Below are positions 57,260 through 64,000 of a stretch of 64,000 bases of DNA, one piece after another. The position numbers were made by a program, and so were the translations under genes. The notes under the pieces are model-generated. The model saw nothing but the letters and a program-made list of their open reading frames with translations. It did not search any database and was not told the origin of the DNA. Source of the stretch: Ulva prolifera (lineage: Eukaryota > Chlorophyta > Ulvophyceae > Ulvales > Ulvaceae); assembly GCA_023078555.1 (NCBI GenBank), contig CM041198.1, forward strand, positions 2,096,800-2,160,799, given 5' to 3'. Position 1 is the first letter of the stretch. Each line of letters begins with the position of its first letter.

Positions 57260-59914
57260 ATGCTTGGTCGATCGTTGCTCGCAATTTCGATCACAGCTGC
57301 GTTCGTGCAGGACCACGTCTTCCGCGGCAGTCGCACCCGTCGCCACTTCGTCCCTTCGTCCTCTCCGATGAGCTTCTACCTCGCAGCACTCGCCCTGGCG
57401 GCGACCCTCGTGGCCGCCCCCGCAGAGGCGCGGCCGATGTCTCTCGCCATGGGAGCGCTAGCTACCGAGCAGAACCTGGTGGAGCCGTTGGAACGACTCG
57501 ACATGCCCACGCGCCGCCTGCACATGCGTACGCTCCTGCAGCTGCACACCCCCGTGCCTTGTGAACGCAGCCCGGCTTTCCGTTTGCAAATGCATGCATG
57601 CGTGGATGGTATGTCTGGCCGATGCCCCAGCCGCAGGTGCAGCACATGCGCATTTATAATGGTCTGGCCGACGGCATGCATACGCATGCAGTCGGCCTCC
57701 CGCACCGCGTGCGGCTCAATTGGAAAGTTATGCGCACATGCAGCTTGTTCTGTTCTAAACCTTGAAACCCCATTCCTGGCGTGATCGCGAGCCAGCACAG
57801 CGTGTGCTGCAGAGCGCCCTGCCGCTGCCACTGCCGGTGGGAGCAACAGTAACGACGGCAATGAGGGCAACGAGGGCAACGAGGGGAATGAGGGCAATGA
57901 GGGCAATGAAGGCGATGAAGGCGATGAGGGCAACGAGGGCAATGAGGGAGGGTGCGCGCCCATCCTCATGTACAACGTCTGCCATTGCCGCCCCACTACT
58001 GCCTGCCCACTAAGAGGCATGTTCAGCTGTTGGAAACATGTTTGGCACCTGCGGGGTTGCATGGATGCTGGCCCACGGCCCCGAGGCACACCTCCACCAC
58101 AGCATGCCAGCATGCACACCAGCATGCGGCGACGCCCCAACAGCCACGGCCAGCAAGCGATGCATGAATACATAATCATAGGCCTCAACACGGCAGCACC
58201 CCTACGCATGCGCTCCCCGGCATCTCCCCCCGCCACTCCACGCGACCGCCACTCCACGCATGTGCAGGCTGCCGATGCTGCCGAGCCGCCGCGGCGGCAA
58301 GTTCCAGGTGTGCGTGCGCGGCGAGAAGCAGCGCTTCGGCAGCGTGCTGGGTGTGCGCAAGCCCGAGGGCATCACGGTGACCGCCGACGGCAGCTGCACC
58401 TTCTCGGAGTACGCCGGCGGCTTCGACGGCTACTGGAGCGTGGACGCCGGGGACGGCCACGAGGACGGCCTCGCCCTCGCCGCGAAACTCGTGCGCCCCC
58501 TGCCTGCCTCCTCATGCGCACATGTGCATGTGTGTTGTGTGCTGGTGGTGGCGTGGGTGTGTCTGTGCCCTGCCGCTCTGCCCGCCTCCCTGCCGGTATC
58601 CTTGATAGTTTTGCAGATTGTTACACACATACATGCACGTGCATGTAGCACGAGCTCGTGCACCTACGCGGTGCACGTGCACCTACGCGTCTGCTACTGG
58701 TCAGAACACGAGAGTAAACCCGGACTAATTTGGCCACATGTTTGTCGAACAACACTTGCAAGTGTTTGACCACTCTGCAGGATCGGGCCCGCACGTACAC
58801 AATAGTAGTCTGCAATAGATTTGTGCAAGATTTTTGTGTGCGGTGCCTACAGCGGTACAAGTATGGTAAGGTGCTCTGCGCAGAGGCGCCATGCCATGGC
58901 TCAACCACTGACAACGTGTCCCTGCCTCGTACTACAGCTGCACCACTCCACCGCTGTTTTGAGAGAAGATCCCGTGCTGTGTTGGTCTAGTCCTGCCCTT
59001 CTGTGCACTATTACTCTATACGTACGCAGCTGTACCTTTGTAGGAGGTGTACATCTTGACATACTCCACTGCCACGCAGGTAAATATACTTGATTAGTAT
59101 GCATCTGACATGGTGACCTGCGACAATTCAGTGTTCCATGGGGATGGCTATGCACACATGTAATCATGCAAACATGCATAAAGACAAACCTCGAGGCGTA
59201 AACATGCATACAGACATACCTCGAGGCGTCCGGCCACAGTGCCTGCCACAGTGCCTGCCACAGTGCCTTCCACAGTGCCTGCCACAGTGCCTGCAGGACT
59301 GCGATCTGTCACTGTTTACAGCGTCCTGCAGCATCATCTGGCAGGCAGGTGTCACCAGCCGGCTGCTCCGCGTGCGGTGCCTGTCAAGCACAATCACCAA
59401 TGGCATGTGGTCCCGTACCGTCCACGCCGTTCACTTTCGGAGTTGTCAATGTCCCCTTGAGGATACGGCCTGAGCCTGTTGATCAGTAACTCCAGATTTT
59501 CTTTACTTTACCAACGCACTGCGGCACGGCGGAGGTGCATGCACTTTCAGCCGCAACAACTCAACAGCAGAGCTGCTGTTGAGTTGGCCCGCTGCCACTC
59601 GAGTGGCAGCGGGCCAGCATCGGCATTATTGTTGAAATTATTGTTGATACCCCGCGAAGGCCCCCGTGACCATGCTGTGTGCTGTGCTGCAGATGCTGGG
59701 CGACACGGGCGCCCGTGTCGGCGAGGCCGCCGGCCGCCGCAACCCCCGCAACGCGTTTGTCAACGAGTTCCTGCTCGCGGTGCGGGACCGCGCTGCACCC
59801 GTCAACCTCGACTTCCCGCAGGACGAGGCCCGCGCGGACGGCGGCAAGCGCGTCCAGAACATCCGCCTCGCCTCGCGCGCCTGCACCGACCTCATCCAGG
59901 TCCACCGCTGCTAG
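57260..59914 (+). CDS. Predicted thylakoid-lumen protein with acidic repeat linker
   Basis: Four exons, 57260-57527, 57813-57951, 58268-58490 and 59693-59914, are in phase (1, 2, 0) and give 283 aa. The presequence is tripartite. MLGRSLLAISITAA then Phe15 is a signal peptide with an ASAF-type cleavage site. FVQDHVFRGSRTRRHFVP is a basic transit region with a twin-arginine motif (TRRHF). FYLAALALAATLVAAPAEA is a lumen signal ending in AxA. This predicts import through the envelope membranes of a complex plastid and then the Tat route. The mature part begins RPMSLAMGALATEQN. Exon 2 encodes about ten NEG/DEG triplets. Exon 3 has KFQVCVRGEKQRFGSVLGV and EYAGGFDGYWSVDAGDG, and exon 4 has NAFVNEFLLAVRDRAAPVNL. 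I do not recognise the mature family, so its role in photosynthesis is unknown. Confidence 0.7.
57852..57950 (+). repeat. 9-bp coding microsatellite (Asn/Asp-Glu-Gly)
   Basis: About eleven units of AATGAGGGC or a close variant lie within exon 2 of the lumen-protein gene. The period is a multiple of three, so length changes keep the frame. Confidence 0.9.
59228..59292. repeat. 12-bp tandem repeat CACAGTGCCTGC
   Basis: About five units in the last intron of the lumen-protein gene. Confidence 0.9.
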
Positions 59915-61789
59915 CCACAACCCTACTCCGGAGTTGCTGTCCCGGGGGGGGGCATATGCTAGCCGCAGAGTACTCTCTGAGATGCCCCGCTCATTGCTCG
60001 CCACAACCCTGTATGGGAGGTTCTGTCCACCGGCATATGCTAGCCGCAACATCAGGTGTGCGCGACGCACGAGCCGGCTCAGCATCCTAGCTCGAGCCGC
60101 CGCGACGGCTGGTGGCGGGGCGAGGGGAGTTCATGCTCTTGGCGGCGATGGAGGTGTAGCAATGGCACCGTGCCGTGTGAGCGTGCTACCTAGATTCTGG
60201 CACAGGCCTGTGCCAGAACCCCAATCCAACTCACCAGCCACCTGCTTGTATGGTGCGTCTGCCCATGTGGCCATGGGGGGGCGTGCAGATGCCCATGCAT
60301 GAATCCGTCGCGGCAACCTCACCGCGCTCCGCTACAGTGAGGGAGCTGCGGCTTGCAGCCTGCGCACGTCCTCAGAGGTGGCTCCAGCGAACCAGCTCTG
60401 CCGCCGCAGCGCCCAGGGTTGGTGACACGCGAATCTACGGATGTGTGGAAGTGGCTATGAGCGTACTGCTCCATGATGCCCGGATAGCCTTGGCTTTCAA
60501 TTCGGGGGGGTGGTGATCAAGGTAGGCACAGTTAGAAAGAAGAAGTGACCGTAGGTCGTGGATGCATGGGCAGTGGCCCTGCAGGTTTGCCGCAATGACT
60601 GTGCGCCGGCGGATGCATGATTCCATCGATCCGGCCGGCCGGGTGCCCATGAGCGACAGCTGTGCACAGCTAAGCAGTGACACGTTTCTCAGGTAGATTG
60701 TTTTTTATTCACAATCCAAGTAGGTAGTCTCTCATATGTTAGCTTTCTCATATCTCACGGCCTGGACGGCCCCAGATGCGACAGCAGTGAAAACTGTGTT
60801 TGGCGTCCTGCCTCAGCGCCCATATGCATAGACAATTGAGAAGGCGTAGGTGTAGCGTTTGCGGAAGCTCTGTGTTGGATCAGCCCCGACGGCCAGAGTG
60901 GTGAAGTGCACTCGTTGTGTGCACCTTTCTGCAGCCACACCATCATTGACCGCCCTCAGGTGCCAGCCACACAAGTGTAACATTCCCACACAAGTGCAAC
61001 ATCCCCACACAAGTGTACCATTCCGGTTTGCAATTCTGGTGTGACAAGATGACAGCCACTGTGGTGCCGCATGAGGCCTTCGTGCAGCTATCAATAGTAG
61101 TAATACCAACAGATGACCCTGTACGTCCTCATGTTTGTTGTATGTATGCATGATGTGCGACTGGCGATGCAACCTGACTCTAGGCGTCCACATAGAGAAG
61201 ACCAGCAGTAATCCGCTGGTGCGCAATCATTCATGCACGCGTGTCAGTGTGGCTGCGTGTCAGTGTGGCTGCATGCACGCGTGTCAGTGTGCCTGCATGT
61301 CAGTGTGGCTGCATGTCAGTGTGGCTGCATGTCAGTGTGGCTGCATGCACGCGTGTCAGTGTGCCTGCATGTCAGTGTGGCTGCGTGTCAGTGTGGCTGC
61401 ATGTCAGTGTGGCTGCATGTCAGTGTGCCTGCATGGCCCTCGTATTATGTAGGTTGTATGATACAGGTCTGCCTCTGCGACTTGCTTCTTGTGACTCACC
61501 AGACAGTCCTGACGAAAATCATGACCCGCCTCACACGACACATGTCCAACTCCGGTGTTGGCAACCTCAGCCGTATTCAAAGCAACGGCACATTTGAGCC
61601 TGACTAAGCGATGATCAGGGAACCGGACACAGCTGGGCACAGCGTTGTTCTGACTGGGATACTCCTGTTGAGCAGTTGATCATCTGGGAGGGGAAGTGAC
61701 ACGCCAGTTGAAGGTGGGCTGTGTCCTGGCTGCAGCTTCGCCGCGGCGAGCATGAGACAGCTAGGTCCAGGTGATCTGGAGGCGGTAGA
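59915..61789. other. Spacer without a recognised gene, with a minisatellite
   Basis: No exon is recognised between the lumen-protein stop and the 3' end of the next minus-strand gene. At 61241-61437 there is a minisatellite of 16-18-bp units (GTCAGTGTGGCTGCATGT) with interspersed ATGCACGCGT variants. The open frames over it are repeat artefacts. Confidence 0.55.
61241..61437. repeat. Minisatellite GTCAGTGTGGCTGCAT
   Basis: Roughly a dozen units of about 16 bp with two longer variant units that repeat as a block, giving a higher-order pattern of about 85 bp. Confidence 0.9.
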
Positions 61790-63684
61790 TCACAGCAGGT
61801 GCTGCAGGGGCGCAATTGCCCAGCCGCGGCCGGGCTGCTCTGTAGTGAGCCCGTAACTCCTGAAGTCACACACAAACTCCACCGCGGCGTCCTTCCCATC
61901 CGATCCCGAGGCTGCCTCCGAGCCTGATCCAGCCTCATCCTGCTGCTCACTCTCTCCTGCATGTCAACAGAGTGGACAAGCCAGAAGATCCATCCCATTG
62001 TATGGCAGAGAACCAACTCAAAGCAGCCAACACATAGCAACATCCATAGCAAACATGAGACAGCTAATAGACGATTTCAACCTCTCGTCAATTCTTCACA
62101 AAATTGGAAAGGAACACACGGCAATATGATCAGCATGTTAAATTAAAAACACATTTCATTGTAGCAGGCCTGGGTGCATTGCCAACAGAGTGGGTGTTCT
62201 GGGTTCACCGCCTGTTCAAGCATGACATCTGGGTGCACGTTCAGTGTCTGCAAGTGAGTTCATGTCACACTCGTCTCGCGCCCTGCAGGCACATCACCAA
62301 AGCGGAGCATGCAAGCCTGCCGGAACCGACGCTAGCGTCTGCTTTACCACTGTTCAGACGCCAGCGTATGGAGCAAGCTGACATGGCTTGGCTCAGTGTA
62401 GATGGCCACGCACACACAGCGGGAGGCGACCCCGCCCCCGACTTCAAACCCCCACTCTTGCAAGAACTCGCCAACAAATAGACACCAGATGAAGTGCTCA
62501 CACCTCACCGCCACAAGCAGGATATCATCGATGGCAGAAATTTCCTAAGACTCGCACCGCGCGCTGGAGCAGCTTCAGTCGACCCTTCCTCTGCATCTGC
62601 CTCTGCATCTGCATCGCCACCTGCTCCCCCGCCGCACACCGCAGGTGCCTCCCCTGCGGCCGCATCGGCCCCGCCGGGCGCTCCAGATGAGCCCCTCTCC
62701 GCCGCGTCGCCGACCCCCCGCGCGTCCGAGGCATCCCCGCCGTCCTCCTCCTCCGGCAGGTGCACAATGCACGTCTGCGCGCGGCGCCAGACGGTGAGGA
62801 AGTCGTTGCAGTGGGGCCAGCTCGGCAGGGGAACCTTGAGCACACACCTGTAGCCACACACTGCAGTCTTGCATCGCACACGCGGCATCGGCCCCAACAT
62901 CAACACCAGCTGTCGCCGGTGACAAGCTCCTGCCGCTGCTCAGGGGACACCTGGCAGTCTGACACCTTGCATGTGTAGGTGCCAGGATGGTTGCGCATCA
63001 TGCAACCGCCCGACCCTGCATCTCTGTATCCAGAGCATCCCACAAACACACACACCCGCACACACACATCAGCACATAGCCGCATGCATCCTGCGCGGCC
63101 TGCCCGGGCCGCTGTGTGCTGTGGCTACGAGCTTCCTCCATGGTCTCATTGCACACCCGTTGCCTTGACAATATCCGTCTGCATTCCTACCAACACCACA
63201 GATCACTGAACACCCACGTAGACTCCACGCGGCAGCAGCCCTGCGGTGGCCGTGCAGGAATCATCTGTAATGATGACTGCCTTGAATATCAGTGGGCAGC
63301 GTAGAGGCCTGCGGCGGGCGCATGGCTGGTGGCTGGTGTGAGGACCGTCGCATCGCCGTGCAGCGCTTCCAGGGCTGCCAACCACAAGTTATACCCAGAG
63401 ACTCAGATGCAAGCGGGCACGTTGAGGAAAGCATAAGAAACAGAATAAAAATAATCCGCAACACCCAGGTCTGGGGTGGGGCCGCACCGGAAGAGGGAGA
63501 AGAGGTGCTGCTGGAACTCCGGGGCGCTCGTGCGGCCCCACGGCGCCTTGTCGAGCATCGGGCAGTCCCCGAAGAGCTCGCCGCAGTGCACGAGGGTGTC
63601 CGCCTGCAGGTGCTCGAGGCAGCGCGCGGCGAGCGAGGCCCCGCTCTCCTCAAAGTCGTCCGGGTAGCACAGCAGCAGCGTCTT
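61790..63684 (-). CDS. Conserved protein of unknown function, C-terminal exons
   Basis: Five exons join perfectly by phase: 63684-63488, 62847-62640, 62544-62348, 62282-62239 and 61956-61790 (stop TGA). The first visible exon is entered at phase 0 after CAG, so earlier exons lie beyond the right edge. About 270 residues are visible. Conserved-looking stretches are TLLLCYPDDFEESGASLAAR, HCGELFGDCPMLDKAPWGRT, EFQQHLFSLFRC running across the first intron into VLKVPLPSWPHCNDFLTVWRR, then EFLQEWGFEV and an acidic insert. The pattern (a Rossmann-like strand TLLLCYPD, then GELFGD and LTVWRR) reminds me of an uncharacterised family in plants and protists, but I cannot name it. Exon 4 is only 44 bases long. 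The start and N-terminus are unknown. Confidence 0.7.
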
Positions 63685-64000
63685 CTGCACAGGGGCAGAC
63701 GACCTCGCACGTCACACGCACCAAAAGCAGAGCCTTCTGCAGAGGAGCACATGGCAAGGCAAACTACATGCACAGCAGCAGCGGCTTCTGCATAGGAGCA
63801 CATGGCATGGTAGATTGTGGCAATCCGGTGATATGACCGCTGTACCGATGGATTGCCACACAGGTCACAAGCACAGCAGCAGCGTCCGCTGCATAGGAGC
63901 AGACAACACAGGCTCAGACGATTGTAGGGCAACGCAGCATGGCAAATTGCGAGAACAGCAGCACTGTCCTCTGCAAGGGAGCACAGTACATGACCACAGA
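63685..64000. repeat. Intronic repeats at the right edge
   Basis: Units of about 60-90 bp built on ACAGCAGCAGCGNCTTCTGC and AGGAGCACATGGCA recur at about 63668, 63725, 63770, 63872 and 63955. They lie in the intron upstream of exon 63684-63488. A 45-bp MITE-like unit interrupts them. Confidence 0.7.
63816..63860. mobile_element. 45-bp short relative of the 54811 MITE
   Basis: Begins TGTGGCAATCCGGTGATATG, continues ACCGCTGTACC and ends GGATTGCCACA, so both terminal repeats are present but the middle is shorter. No clear target site duplication. Confidence 0.55.

Noticed and set aside
61135-61607. Cys/Val-rich frames of about 105-125 codons
   Set aside because: They are translations of the GTCAGTGTGGCTGCAT minisatellite.

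Overview
The window is nuclear DNA of a eukaryote, most likely an alga with a secondary (red-type) plastid. It is GC-rich. Its genes are cut by GT-AG introns whose donors are mostly GTGCG or GTACG and whose acceptors are mostly TGCAG. One gene (57260-59914) opens with a presequence that reads as a signal peptide cleaved before Phe, then a basic transit region with a twin-arginine motif, then a hydrophobic thylakoid-lumen signal. That layout is typical of heterokont, haptophyte or cryptophyte lumen proteins. I cannot decide the phylum.

Left third (1-16803): a pile of large DNA transposons. It holds a 5'-truncated TNP2/KDZ-like transposase piece (3067-4218), a three-exon Ulp1/C48 cysteine protease gene (4617-7485), a convergent multi-exon gene for a long Gly/Ala-rich repeat protein (12424 down to 8002), a second Ulp1 copy cut off before its active site (15709 down to 14107), and two copies of a terminal module ending in CCTAGTG (at 14106 and 16803). 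Arrays built on a 27-nt hairpin lie upstream of three of these genes in the same orientation, followed by a shared motif GTGTCKACAGGATGCCC. A fourth hairpin array sits in the first intron of a minus-strand gene that runs off the left edge.

Middle (16804-47276): a segmental duplication about 8 kb long. Copy B (33071 to about 41290) keeps the working order: a WRN-type 3'-5' exonuclease gene on the minus strand, then, divergently, a gene of at least 13 exons for a protein with several cyclic-nucleotide-binding-type domains. Copy A (16804 to about 25040) has lost most of the exonuclease to a transposon inserted in its first catalytic exon, and its cyclic-nucleotide-binding gene is broken by deletions and insertions. 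Between the copies lie a possible gene (about 24950-26465), an older diverged copy of part of the duplicated DNA (26590-27170), and several kilobases in which I see no firm gene.

Right third (47277-64000): a small unidentified open frame, then a complete eight-exon threonyl-tRNA synthetase gene (48523-53984, 763 aa), a short TIR element, the lumen-targeted gene, and the C-terminal exons of a conserved unknown gene on the minus strand that runs off the right edge. Apart from the divergent exonuclease/cyclic-nucleotide pair, the host genes show no obvious common pathway. Coordinates of exons come from reading frame, phase match and splice signals only; no transcript or database search was available.
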